Below, in pieces: positions 1 to 6,985 of a stretch of 11,555 bases of DNA. Origin of the DNA: Alphaproteobacteria bacterium. Its GTDB lineage: Bacteria > Pseudomonadota > Alphaproteobacteria > UBA11222. The stretch covers positions 1 through 11,555 of the forward strand of contig DMKG01000126.1 in NCBI GenBank assembly GCA_003454415.1. The letters are read 5' to 3'. Within the stretch, counting starts at the first letter, position 1. Each line of letters begins with the position of its first letter. Both the position numbers and the translations under genes were made by a program. A model generated the notes under the pieces. That model saw nothing but the letters and a program-made list of their open reading frames with translations, was not told the DNA's origin and ran no database searches.

Positions 1-135
1 AAGCGGGCGCTGGCGGCGCGCACCCATCTTCTCGCCAAAGGAGTGGACAGCACCCGTATCGACGTGCGCGCCCTGGGGCCCGTCACGGATGGCGGACCGC
101 CCGACCGGGTGGATCTGATCGTGCTGACGCAATGA
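1..135 (+). CDS. C-terminal fragment of a probable OmpA-like domain protein
   Basis: An open frame enters from the left edge and stops with TGA at 133-135, leaving 44 codons. The fragment resembles the last part of an OmpA/MotB peptidoglycan-binding domain: an RALAAR stretch where that fold has its helix of RA-rich residues, then LLAKGVDSTRI (like the usual YLxxKGIdxxRI), then a GPVTDGGPPDRVDLIVL ending in the place of the family's NRRVEIVL. That assignment is inferred from pattern only, because most of the protein is outside the window. The stop codon overlaps the start of the next gene as ATGA, so the two are probably one operon and translationally coupled. Its product would be envelope-located, fitting the two genes after it. 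Confidence 0.55.
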   Translation, partial: KRALAARTHLLAKGVDSTRIDVRALGPVTDGGPPDRVDLIVLTQ

Positions 136-1343
136 GTGACGAAACCAGCCATTCCGCCCCCTCTTTTATCCCGGTCATGTCGGGACAGAGACGCTATCTG
201 CTGCGCATGGTGGGTTTCCTCGCCGTGGTCGCGGGAGTCGCGGCGGTTCTGGTTTCAACGCTGCAAATGGCTTTTTTCGCCAATCCGGCGCTTAACGGCC
301 TGATCCTCCTTGTGCTGATCATCGGGATTTTCTACAGCTTCAGGCAGGTTCTGCGTCTGGGGGCGGAATGCGCCTGGATCGAGAATTTCCGTCACTCCAC
401 AGGCGCGGCTGCGGCGGACAGAATCCTTCCGGAACATGCCCCTCCGGTTCTGCTGGCGCCGGTGGCCGCGATTCTCGGCGCGCGCGGCGTAAAACCGGCG
501 CTTACGCCGAATCTGCTGCGATCACTGCTAGATTCCATTTTCGCCCGGCTGGACGAAGCGCGGGATATCTCCCGCTATCTTGCGGGCCTGCTGATTTTTC
601 TGGGCCTGCTGGGCACATTCTGGGGGCTGATCAACACCCTTGGCGCGATTGGCGAAACCATTCAGGGCCTGACCGTGCAGGGCGGCGATATCGCCAGCGT
701 GTTCGAACAGTTGAAATCCGGCCTGCGCGCGCCGCTGACCGGCATGGGCACGGCGTTTTCTTCCTCTCTGTTCGGGCTGGGCGGCTCGCTTATCCTTGGC
801 TTTCTCGACCTCAATGCCGGGCAGGCGCAGAACCAGTTTTTCAATGAACTGGAAGAATGGCTTTCCAGCCTGACAGGCGTGGGCGGCGGCCCGCTGGCCG
901 AAGGGGACGCCGCGGCGCCGGTCTATGTCACGGCCTTGCTGGAACAGACCGCGGACAGTATGGAGCGGTTGCAGGCCATCATCGCACGCAGCGAAGAAAG
1001 CCGTATCGCCGCCAATAACGCGTTGCTTGCGCTCTCCAGCCAGATGGCGGGCATCAACGACCAGATGCAGAATGATCAGGAACTGACCCGGCGTCTGCTG
1101 GACACCCAGCGCGAGATGCGTGCGGCGATGGAGCGCCTTGGCCAGATCAATGAGCCGGTAGAGACCGGGCTTGATCCCGCCAGCCGTCAGCATCTGCGCA
1201 ATATTGACGTGCATCTTGCGCGCCTGCTGGCGGACAGCAGCGATGGACGGGAGCGCACGGTCAATGAATTGCGTTCGGATATCAGGCTGCTGACGCGGAC
1301 AGTGGCCGCGCTTGCCCAGACCCCGCGCAGGGAGGGCGGCTGA
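132..1343 (+). CDS. MotA/TolQ/ExbB-family proton channel protein
   Basis: This 403-residue protein looks like the inner-membrane channel subunit of a proton-driven stator complex of the MotA/TolQ/ExbB superfamily. Four hydrophobic segments are visible at about residues 24-46, 52-70, 147-172 and 203-226. The last two carry the family signature: GLLGTFWGLINTLGAI near 157-172, and GMGTAFSSSLFGLGGSLILGFLDL near 204-227. The cytoplasmic region between segments 2 and 3 is about 75 residues. After segment 4 there is a long polar, helix-rich tail (about 230-403) with Gln/Glu/Arg-rich heptad-like stretches. The ATG at 132 overlaps the upstream stop as ATGA; no clear Shine-Dalgarno is visible, so coupling is likely. 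It overlaps the next gene, a MotB-like partner, by one base. TolQ and ExbB proper are shorter (about 230-250 residues). Its load, whether import, cell-wall or motility related, cannot be told from the sequence. Confidence 0.85.
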   Translation: MSDETSHSAPSFIPVMSGQRRYLLRMVGFLAVVAGVAAVLVSTLQMAFFANPALNGLILLVLIIGIFYSFRQVLRLGAECAWIENFRHSTGAAAADRILPEHAPPVLLAPVAAILGARGVKPALTPNLLRSLLDSIFARLDEARDISRYLAGLLIFLGLLGTFWGLINTLGAIGETIQGLTVQGGDIASVFEQLKSGLRAPLTGMGTAFSSSLFGLGGSLILGFLDLNAGQAQNQFFNELEEWLSSLTGVGGGPLAEGDAAAPVYVTALLEQTADSMERLQAIIARSEESRIAANNALLALSSQMAGINDQMQNDQELTRRLLDTQREMRAAMERLGQINEPVETGLDPASRQHLRNIDVHLARLLADSSDGRERTVNELRSDIRLLTRTVAALAQTPRREGG

Positions 1344-2410
1344 TGGCTGCGCGCAGCCTTCGCGCACGCCGTGCTTTTGACATCTGGCCGGGCTTTGTCG
1401 ACGCCCTCGCCAATCTTCTGCTGGCGGTGAGTTTCGTTCTGGCGGTGTTCATCCTGGCGCAATTCTATCTCTCTCAGGCGATTTCTGGCCGCGATGAGGC
1501 GTTGCGCGAATTGAATGCGAAAGCCGCCGAGCTTGCTCAAATGCTGGCGATGGAGCGTGCGGCGGGAGAGGAACTGCGCAGCGAGGTGGCGCGTCTTTCA
1601 GCAAACCTCGCCCAAACCACCCGCGAGCGCGATGCGGAAAGCGCCAAATCCCAGCAGGCTGCGCAGACCATCACCCAGTTGCGTGAACTGGTGCTGAGCC
1701 GTGAGGAAAGTCTCAAGGCCGCGCAGGGCGAAATCGCCCGCCTGCATGGGGGGCTTGCGGCGGAAAAACAGGTCTCGATGCAGGCCCAGACGCAGATCAG
1801 GCAGTTGAATGAACAGATCGCGGCGCTGCGCGCGCAACTGGCGCAGATCGCCAGCGCCCTGGATGCGGCGGAGGCCAAAGACAGGGAGAACCAGGTGGTG
1901 ATCGCCGATCTCGGCGCCCGTCTCAATCAGGCGCTGGCCGCCAAGGTAGAGGAACTTGCGCGTTACCGCTCGGAGTTTTTCGGCCGTCTGCGCGAGGTGC
2001 TGAGCGATACGGCAGGGGTGCGGATAGAGGGCGACCGTTTCATCTTCCCGTCGGAAGTTCTGTTTCAGTCCGGTTCCGCCGATCTGGGCGAGGCGGGTCT
2101 GGAGGAGTTGGGCAAAATCGCCCTGGCTCTGAAGGAAATCGCGCCAAAAATTCCCCATGATCTGAAATGGGTGCTGCGGGTCGACGGCCATACCGATACC
2201 GTGCCGATCCAGAATGAACGCTTCGCCTCCAATTGGGAATTGTCGGCGGCGCGCTCCATTTCCGTGGTGAATTTTCTGAGCGGCGAAGGCGTGCCGCCAG
2301 AACACCTGGCGGCGGCGGGATTCGGTGAATTTCATCCCCTTGATCCGGCGGACACGGACGCCGCCCGCGCCCGTAACCGCCGCATCGAGCTGAAACTGAC
2401 GGAACGGTGA
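1343..2410 (+). CDS. MotB-like OmpA-domain peptidoglycan-binding protein
   Basis: This 355-residue protein is the probable partner of the channel protein before it. It has a short N-terminal cytoplasmic part, then WPGFVDALANLLLAVSFVLAVFILAQFYL (about 15-43) as a single membrane segment; Asp20 at its entry is the candidate proton-carrying residue by analogy with MotB. Residues about 50-210 are a long Ala/Glu/Gln/Arg-rich coiled coil. Residues about 230-352 are an OmpA C-terminal domain with FQSGSADL, the DGHTDTVPI motif (281-289), NWELSAARS, and ARNRRIEL at the end. Family knowledge says the conserved Asp and Arg of this domain bind diaminopimelate in peptidoglycan. The start overlaps the preceding stop by one base (TGATG) and has a good Shine-Dalgarno, GGGAGGG, about six bases upstream. 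With its neighbour it likely forms an anchored stator-like pair spanning inner membrane and periplasm. Confidence 0.87.
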   Translation: MAARSLRARRAFDIWPGFVDALANLLLAVSFVLAVFILAQFYLSQAISGRDEALRELNAKAAELAQMLAMERAAGEELRSEVARLSANLAQTTRERDAESAKSQQAAQTITQLRELVLSREESLKAAQGEIARLHGGLAAEKQVSMQAQTQIRQLNEQIAALRAQLAQIASALDAAEAKDRENQVVIADLGARLNQALAAKVEELARYRSEFFGRLREVLSDTAGVRIEGDRFIFPSEVLFQSGSADLGEAGLEELGKIALALKEIAPKIPHDLKWVLRVDGHTDTVPIQNERFASNWELSAARSISVVNFLSGEGVPPEHLAAAGFGEFHPLDPADTDAARARNRRIELKLTER

Positions 2411-2485
2411 AGGCGTCGTTCAAGGCGATGGCGCGGCTGGCTTTCGCTTCGTCTTCGGCGGCCGCATGATCTTCAAAAACTGCGC
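2411..2485. other. Convergent intergenic gap, no clear terminator
   Basis: These 75 bases separate the stop of the MotB-like gene from the stop of pheT on the other strand. I see short GC-rich self-complementary patches such as GGCGGCCGC but no stem followed by a T-run on either strand, so I cannot name a terminator. Small open frames here are incidental. Confidence 0.4.
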
Positions 2486-4894
2486 TTACGCCTGTCCGCG
2501 AAGCTCTGCGCCGGTGCTCTTCTTCACCGCAGCGATGACGTTGGCGGCGACTTTCTCGATTTCCGCATCGGTCAGGGTTTTTTCCTTCGGGCGCAGGGTG
2601 ACGCTGATGGCGAGGGATTTCCGCCCTTCCCCCAGGCGTTCCCCCTCGTAAAGATCGAACAGGGTGACTGCGGTGATCAGATCGGGCGCGGCGCTCTGCG
2701 CGGCGCGCAGCAGCGCATCCGCGCTCACGCCTGCATCGGCGATAAAGGCGAAATCACGGGTCACCGGCTGCAGATCCGAGGCGCGCAGGGGCCCGCGCGA
2801 AGGGCTCACCCGCCCTTTGGGAAGCGGAACCGCCTCTACCGCCACTTCGAACGCCATCACCGCGCCGCGCAGACCGAAGGCCTCCACGATTCCGGGATGC
2901 ACTTCGCCAAAGACGCCAAGCGCGTTTTTAGGCCCCAGCCGGATTACGCCGGAACGCCCCGGATGATACCATTGCGGCGCATCCGGCGTGACGCGCAGTT
3001 TGTCCATCGGCGCGCCGCACTGTTCCAGCAGCGCCATCGCATCCGCCTTCACGTCAAACACATCCCAGGGGCGCTGTTCCACCGCCCAGTGGCGGTCGTG
3101 ACGCTGTCCGCTGCGCACGCCGCTGGCGTAAAGGCTCTGGGCTTCCGGGGCGTCGCCCGCATATTGGGGGCCCGCCTCGAACAGGGAGACATCTCCCATC
3201 CCCCGATCCGCATTGCGCTTTACAGCCGCCAGAAGATTTGGCAGCAGGCCCGGGCGCATCACCGACAATTCGCTGGAAATCGGATTGGCGAGGGTAAGCT
3301 CCGGCGCGCCGCCGCCAAAAAGCTCAGCCATCCGTGGACTGATGAAAGACCAGGTGACGGCTTCCATGAGACCGCGCCCCGCCAGCAGCCGCTTCGCGAT
3401 GCGCGCCCGGTTCTGCGCGCGGGTGACGGCCGCCCCCGTCACCGCCCGCAGGCGCGGCAGGGCCGTGGCCGGAAGTTTGTCAAAACCGTGAATGCGGGCG
3501 ATCTCCTCCACAAGATCTGTTTCGCCATGTATGTCTGGCCGCCAGGACGGCGCGCGCACCGGCATCGGCAGAATGTCGGCCTGCACTTCGAAGCCGAGAC
3601 TGTCCAGAATCCGCACGCACTCCCTTTCGTTCACCTCCATGCCGGTCAGAGCGCGCACGCGTTCCGGACGGAAATCGATGGGCTGGGGCCGCGCAGGCGG
3701 CGCCCCGGCGACGCGCACTTCGCTAGGGGTTCCACCGCATATGTCCAGAATCATCCGGGTGGCGAGTTCCAGCCCCGGCAGAACGAATTCCGGATCGACG
3801 CCGCGCTCGAACCGGTAACGGGCGTCGCTGAGAATATTGTGCCGCCGTCCGGTGGCGGCGATGCGAAGCGGATCGAAATAGGCGGATTCGATGAAGACAT
3901 TGACCGTGTCCATGCTGCAGCCGCTGGCCTCGCCGCCGATCACGCCGCCAAGGCCCAGCACGCCGGTGTCGTCCGCGATCACGCAATCCGCCGGATCGAT
4001 CGCATATTCATTGCCGTCTAGGGCCAGCAGTTTTTCACCCCTCTGCCCCAGCCGTGCGTGAATCTGCCCGCGCAGTCTGTCCGCGTCATAGACATGCAGC
4101 GGGCGGCCCCGGTCAAAAGAGATGTAGTTCGTGATGTCCACCAGCGCGGAAATCGGGCGCAGGCCGATGGCTTCCAGCCGCCGCTTCAGCCAGGCGGGGC
4201 TTTCGCCGTTTTTCACGCCCCGCACCAGTCTTCCGGCGAATACCGGGCAGGCGGGTGTGGGGCCCTCGAATTTCAGGCCGATCTCCACAGGACATGGGCC
4301 ATCGCCGGGAACCGCGTCGACCGAACCTGGAATCAGCCGGCCCGCCCCAGCGGCGGCCAGATCGCGCGCAACACCGTGCACGCCCAGGCAATCCGGCCGG
4401 TTGGGGGTGATGGAGATTTCGATGACCGGGTCATCTACCCCCAGAACGGCGGCGACGGGCGTTCCCGGCCGCGCATCGCCGGGCAGTTCGATGACGCCTT
4501 CATGGTCACCGGAAAGTCCCAGTTCGCGCGCGGAACACAGCATGCCGCTGGAATCCACTCCCCGGATTTTGCTTTGTTTCAGCACCATTCCGCTTTCGGG
4601 AATGACGGCGCCCGCCGGGGCGAAGGCGCCGGTCATTCCGGCGCGCGCATTGGGGGCGCCGCACACCACCTGCACCTGCGCGCTTCCTGTATCCACCTCG
4701 CAGACCCGCAGACGGTCCGCATTGGGATGGGGTTGGGCGGAGATCACTTTCGCCGCGATGAAGGAGGCAAGGCTGGCGGCCCTGTCCTCCACCTTCTCCA
4801 CTTCCAGTCCGATGGAAGTCAGGCGTTCGGCGATCGCATCCGTACTGGCGGAAGTCTCCAGATGCTGGCGCAGCCAGGCAAGGGTGAATTTCAT
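2486..4894 (-). CDS. pheT: Phenylalanine--tRNA ligase beta subunit
   Basis: The 802-residue product is the beta subunit of the cytoplasmic alpha2-beta2 phenylalanyl-tRNA synthetase, which charges tRNA-Phe. The length is typical of bacterial PheT (about 800). In order one sees the N-terminal region with [12 protein letters not shown], the OB-fold tRNA-binding domain with [10 protein letters not shown] (56-65) and CGAPNA, the B3/B4 region with [10 protein letters not shown] (162-171) that in the family holds the editing site for mischarged Tyr, the B5 region with [13 protein letters not shown], the inactive catalytic-like domain, and a C-terminal ferredoxin-fold anticodon-binding domain (about 708-801) with PVTRDFAF and LFDLYEG. 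The start overlaps the pheS stop by four bases (ATGA), the usual coupling for equal subunit supply. The long frames on the opposite strand are shadows of this gene. Confidence 0.98.
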   Translation of the reverse strand: MKFTLAWLRQHLETSASTDAIAERLTSIGLEVEKVEDRAASLASFIAAKVISAQPHPNADRLRVCEVDTGSAQVQVVCGAPNARAGMTGAFAPAGAVIPESGMVLKQSKIRGVDSSGMLCSARELGLSGDHEGVIELPGDARPGTPVAAVLGVDDPVIEISITPNRPDCLGVHGVARDLAAAGAGRLIPGSVDAVPGDGPCPVEIGLKFEGPTPACPVFAGRLVRGVKNGESPAWLKRRLEAIGLRPISALVDITNYISFDRGRPLHVYDADRLRGQIHARLGQRGEKLLALDGNEYAIDPADCVIADDTGVLGLGGVIGGEASGCSMDTVNVFIESAYFDPLRIAATGRRHNILSDARYRFERGVDPEFVLPGLELATRMILDICGGTPSEVRVAGAPPARPQPIDFRPERVRALTGMEVNERECVRILDSLGFEVQADILPMPVRAPSWRPDIHGETDLVEEIARIHGFDKLPATALPRLRAVTGAAVTRAQNRARIAKRLLAGRGLMEAVTWSFISPRMAELFGGGAPELTLANPISSELSVMRPGLLPNLLAAVKRNADRGMGDVSLFEAGPQYAGDAPEAQSLYASGVRSGQRHDRHWAVEQRPWDVFDVKADAMALLEQCGAPMDKLRVTPDAPQWYHPGRSGVIRLGPKNALGVFGEVHPGIVEAFGLRGAVMAFEVAVEAVPLPKGRVSPSRGPLRASDLQPVTRDFAFIADAGVSADALLRAAQSAAPDLITAVTLFDLYEGERLGEGRKSLAISVTLRPKEKTLTDAEIEKVAANVIAAVKKSTGAELRGQA

Positions 4895-5967
4895 CGGCTC
4901 AACCCCCCGGCCAGACTGGGAATGTCAAGAGCGGCGAATCCGTAATGGCGCAGCCAGCGCAAATCCGCCTCGAAGAAATCCCGCAGATCCGGAATCCCGT
5001 ATTTGAGCATGGCCAGCCGGTCGATGCCCACGCCGAAGGCGAAACCCTGATATTTTTCCGGATCCAGCCCGCCATGACGCAGCACTGCGGGATGCACCAT
5101 TCCGCAACCGAGAATTTCCAGCCAGTCGGAACCTTCTCCGATCCGGATTTCATCGCCGCTGCGGCGGCAGCCGATATCCACTTCCGCGCTGGGCTCGGTG
5201 AAGGGAAAGTGGCTGGGCCGGAACCGCATGCGTATGTCATCCACCTCGAAGAACGCCTTGCAGAATTCGATCAGGCAGCCTTTCAGATGCCCCATATGGG
5301 TGCTTTCGTCGATGACCAGGCCTTCGACCTGATGAAACATAGGGGTGTGGGTCATGTCGCTGTCACAGCGATAGGTGCGCCCCGGCGCAATGATGCGCAG
5401 CGGCGGACGGCTGTTCTCCATCGCGCGGATCTGTACGGGCGAGGTATGGGTGCGCAGCAGCAGCCGCTCTCCATCGGATTTCGGATGAAAATAGAAAGTG
5501 TCGTGCATCTGCCGCGCCGGATGTTCGGCGGGAATATTCAACGCCGTGAAATTGTAGAAATCCGTCTCGATATCCGGTCCTTCGGCGACGGAAAATCCCA
5601 TATCGGCGAAAATCGCGATCACCTCGTCGATCACCTGGCTGACGGGGTGAATGGCGCCCAGGGTTTCCGGCCGGGCAGGCAGGGTGACGTCGATCCGCTC
5701 GCTCGCCAGCCGCGCATCGAGGGCCGCCCGGTGCAGCGCTTCGGAACGCGCAGCAATGGCGGCGTTCAGCGACTCCTTGGCGGTATTGAGCTGCGCGCCA
5801 GCCAGCTTGCGCTCCTCTGGCCCCATGGCGCCCAGGGTTTTCATGCGTTCCGTCAGGACGCCCTTCTTGCCGAGCGCCTGGATGCGCACAGCCTCCAGCG
5901 CCGCCAGGTCCTGCGCCTTCTCAACCGCCTGCAGCATCTCGCGCGTCAGCGCCTCGATTTCACTCAT
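4891..5967 (-). CDS. pheS: Phenylalanine--tRNA ligase alpha subunit
   Basis: The 358-residue product is the catalytic alpha subunit of phenylalanyl-tRNA synthetase. It has the N-terminal coiled-coil arm (about 1-90), then the class II core: [20 protein letters not shown] (106-125), the motif 2 region [21 protein letters not shown] (197-217), FTEPSAEVD (256-264), and motif 3 [14 protein letters not shown] (308-321). Ala310 corresponds to the alanine that lines the Phe pocket (Ala294 in E. coli). I chose the ATG at 5967 because the protein then begins [11 protein letters not shown], the usual PheS start, and has AGGAACAGGAA just upstream. The frame stays open upstream to a GTG at 6039, but that extension would run through a terminator hairpin and is not PheS-like. 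It is followed by pheT with a four-base overlap. Confidence 0.97.
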   Translation of the reverse strand: MSEIEALTREMLQAVEKAQDLAALEAVRIQALGKKGVLTERMKTLGAMGPEERKLAGAQLNTAKESLNAAIAARSEALHRAALDARLASERIDVTLPARPETLGAIHPVSQVIDEVIAIFADMGFSVAEGPDIETDFYNFTALNIPAEHPARQMHDTFYFHPKSDGERLLLRTHTSPVQIRAMENSRPPLRIIAPGRTYRCDSDMTHTPMFHQVEGLVIDESTHMGHLKGCLIEFCKAFFEVDDIRMRFRPSHFPFTEPSAEVDIGCRRSGDEIRIGEGSDWLEILGCGMVHPAVLRHGGLDPEKYQGFAFGVGIDRLAMLKYGIPDLRDFFEADLRWLRHYGFAALDIPSLAGGLSR

Positions 5968-6026
5968 TTCCTGTTCCTGAATTCCGCATAGAAAAAGAAA
6001 AGGGAGCCGTTGAAGCCGGCTCCCAT
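5964..6026 (-). CDS. Candidate Phe-rich leader peptide ahead of pheS
   Basis: A 20-codon frame starts with ATG at 6026 and ends with TGA at 5964-5966, whose bases overlap the pheS start as ATGA. Five of its 20 residues are Phe, including the run SLFFFYAEF, and the FFFY core recalls the E. coli pheM leader that controls pheST by attenuation. Against it: no convincing Shine-Dalgarno precedes the ATG; part of the Phe run is simply the T-rich tract of the terminator hairpin read in this frame; and in classical attenuators the leader lies before the terminator, not through it. The hairpin's first arm begins at the G of this ATG, so initiation here would compete with hairpin folding. Treat it as a hypothesis. 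Confidence 0.3.
   Translation of the reverse strand: MGAGFNGSLFFFYAEFRNRK
5991..6024 (-). terminator. Factor-independent terminator between rplT and pheS
   Basis: On the minus strand GGGAGCCG (6024-6017) and CGGCTCCC (6009-6002) form a perfect eight-pair stem with a seven-base loop, followed directly by TTTTCTTTTTC (6001-5991). It lies 58 bases after the rplT stop and 24 bases before the pheS start. It would end part of the rpmI-rplT transcripts and reduce, or conditionally control, read-through into pheST. Some read-through is expected because no other promoter for pheST is evident. Confidence 0.75.
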
Positions 6027-6055
6027 CCAGAATTAACACATTTCGCAGAGATTCA

Positions 6056-6072
6056 GGAGCCTCAATGGCCCC
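6056..6072 (-). promoter_or_regulatory. Upstream hairpin that could compete with the terminator
   Basis: On the minus strand GGGGCC (6072-6067) can pair with GGCTCC (6061-6056) across a five-base loop, with one G-U pair. The same GGCTCC is also complementary to GGAGCC inside the first arm of the downstream terminator, so three mutually exclusive pairings exist: this hairpin, an antiterminator, and the terminator. The segment begins about ten bases after the rplT stop, within reach of a terminating ribosome. The antiterminator is weaker (six pairs) than the terminator. This is a pattern seen by eye, with no folding energy calculated. Confidence 0.3.
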
Positions 6073-6081
6073 CGGTGAAGA

Positions 6082-6438
6082 TCAGCCCAGCGCCTTGCGC
6101 GCCGTATCCACCAGGGCTTTGAAGGCCTCAGGCTCCCGGACGGCGAGATCGGCAAGCAGTTTGCGATCCACGGCAACCCCCGCGAGATTGAGGCCGTTGA
6201 TAAATCGCCCATAGGTGAGGCCATGTTCCCGCACCCCGGCATTGATCCGCTGGATCCACAAGGCGCGGAACTGGCGCTTGCGCTGACGGCGGTCGCGATA
6301 GGCGTAGAGCATCGCGCGCTCCACCGCCTGCACCGCGGCGCGGAACACATTCTTGCGGCGGCCATAATAGCCGGACGCCCTGTCGGTGATCTTCTTGTGC
6401 CGGGCATGCGCCGTAACGCCCCGTTTAACCCGCGCCAT
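6082..6438 (-). CDS. rplT: 50S ribosomal protein L20
   Basis: The 118-residue product is ribosomal protein L20, a primary binder of 23S rRNA needed for early 50S assembly. Length and sequence match the family: the very basic N-terminal extension [17 protein letters not shown], then the [15 protein letters not shown] stretch and the compact C-terminal domain with [24 protein letters not shown]. The start has AAAGGA seven bases upstream, placed right at the rpmI stop, so the two genes are read together (11 bases apart). In E. coli L20 represses rpmI-rplT translation by binding its own mRNA; whether that holds here cannot be seen directly. Confidence 0.98.
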   Translation of the reverse strand: MARVKRGVTAHARHKKITDRASGYYGRRKNVFRAAVQAVERAMLYAYRDRRQRKRQFRALWIQRINAGVREHGLTYGRFINGLNLAGVAVDRKLLADLAVREPEAFKALVDTARKALG

Positions 6439-6449
6439 ATCGCTATCCT

Positions 6450-6650
6450 TTAACCGTTAGGCATGAAATATTTTTTGACCCGCTTCGCGTCGGCGTCGCA
6501 CATCACGGTCTCGCCGCGCAGATTGCGGATCTGATCATTGCTGCGCTTGATCATGCCGTGGCGCTTGCCCGCCCTCCCGCGCCGCACCTTGCCGGTGGCG
6601 GTGAGGTGGAAGCGCTTCTTCGCGCCGCTTTTGGTCTTCATCTTAGGCAT
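6450..6650 (-). CDS. rpmI: 50S ribosomal protein L35
   Basis: The 66-residue product is ribosomal protein L35, a small basic protein of the large subunit. It starts [14 protein letters not shown], continues [15 protein letters not shown] and ends YFMPNG, all typical of the family. I chose the ATG at 6650 over an in-frame ATG seven codons upstream because it gives the canonical N-terminus and normal length; AGAGAG lies about nine bases upstream. It is first in the run rpmI-rplT-pheS-pheT. In many bacteria infC precedes rpmI; here an intergenic repeat region and a divergent gene stand there instead. The palindrome at 6674-6753 ends only 23 bases before the start codon, so the promoter or leader must involve it. 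Confidence 0.97.
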   Translation of the reverse strand: MPKMKTKSGAKKRFHLTATGKVRRGRAGKRHGMIKRSNDQIRNLRGETVMCDADAKRVKKYFMPNG

Positions 6651-6673
6651 AAATGTCTCTCTTTCCGCCACCT

Positions 6674-6753
6674 CTGGTGGAGTAGATTTGACATTCGCAT
6701 CCCACCTGACCGCGAATTCGTGAAGCGAATGTCAAATCTGAAAACTCCACTAG
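6674..6753. repeat. Palindromic intergenic element, copy 1
   Basis: The outer arm GTGGAGT-AGATTTGACATTCGC (6677-6698) pairs with the inner arm at 6725-6750. Fifteen bases, AGATTTGACATTCGC and its complement at 6725-6739, are perfect, then a four-base bulge (6740-6743), then seven more pairs. The ends read CTGGTGG and CCACTAG. The 26-base middle contains CGAATTCG. Each arm includes a TTGACA, identical to a sigma-70 -35 box; on the minus strand the copy in the inner arm points towards rpmI, but I see no convincing -10 at 17 bases. It is probably a small non-autonomous mobile or structured repeat; the family is unknown to me. Confidence 0.75.
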
Positions 6754-6766
6754 GATCATTTGCTTG

Positions 6767-6841
6767 CTAGTGGTCCTTATGGTTCTGACATTCGCTACAG
6801 GCCCGCCAATACGGGATGCGAATTCAGGACCGGACCACTAG
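6767..6841. repeat. Palindromic intergenic element, copy 2, inverted relative to copy 1
   Basis: CTAGTGGTCC (6767-6776) pairs with GGACCACTAG (6832-6841), and GGTTCTGACATTCGC (6781-6795) pairs imperfectly with GCGAATTCAGGACC (6818-6831). A four-base bulge (6777-6780) sits at the same place as in copy 1. The middle holds a small hairpin, CCCG at 6802-6805 with CGGG at 6812-6815. Read in reverse, it lines up with copy 1: GTGG, eight variable bases, TGA(C)ATTCGCATCCC in the outer arms, and CTAGTGG, 12 variable bases, TGACATTCGCT in the inner arms. Thirteen bases separate the copies, and the CACTAG and CTAGTG ends there form a further inverted repeat. Confidence 0.75.
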
Positions 6842-6985
6842 GGCTTATGGCAAGGCGGCGTTTTTACCTGAGCAAGTCAGGAATTTCAAGCGGGGAGTTG
6901 ATTTGGGGGAAAAGAAATCGTCAACGGGAATGGTATAACCTATATCAGAGATAATCGTGTAACGCCCCCAGCACTGGAGAATGCG
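6842..6985. other. Leader region of the phosphofructokinase gene
   Basis: This stretch is visibly more AT-rich than the genes around it and has no coding frame I can support. TATAAC at 6934-6939 and GATAAT at 6950-6955 could serve as -10 boxes for the gene at 6986, but neither has a good -35 at normal spacing. A five-pair hairpin (CCTGA/TCAGG, near 6867-6881) has no T-run after it. GGAGA about six bases before 6986 is the ribosome binding site. Confidence 0.35.

Noticed and set aside
528-2335. Minus-strand frames of 245-279 codons opposite the MotA/MotB-like genes
   Set aside because: They are antisense shadows; the plus-strand frames have membrane segments, family motifs and overlapping start/stop codons.
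132-2410. Zorya-type defence system (ZorA/ZorB)
   Set aside because: The two-gene outline is similar, but no ZorC, ZorD or ZorE-like gene follows, and pheT converges right after. Housekeeping MotA/OmpA-type pairs fit equally well.
2897-5006. Long plus-strand open frames (up to 374 codons) opposite pheT and pheS
   Set aside because: They are antisense shadows of a GC-rich gene: low complexity, rich in Arg, Gly, Ala and Pro, with no domain. The minus-strand frames are unambiguous PheT and PheS.
5968-6039. N-terminally extended PheS starting at GTG 6039
   Set aside because: The 24 extra residues would read through the terminator stem and are unlike PheS; the ATG at 5967 has a good ribosome site and the canonical start.
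6674-6841. CRISPR array or attenuation leader of the divergent gene
   Set aside because: There are only two units, in inverted orientation, with no regular spacers; and the second is about 145 bases before the phosphofructokinase start with no T-run after it.
6760-6954. 64-codon plus-strand frame in the intergenic region
   Set aside because: It begins inside the repeat element, has no ribosome site or recognisable protein character, and is best explained by chance.
6651-6985. Missing infC as evidence of gene loss or insertion
   Set aside because: infC is not always next to rpmI, so its absence here shows nothing without the rest of the genome.
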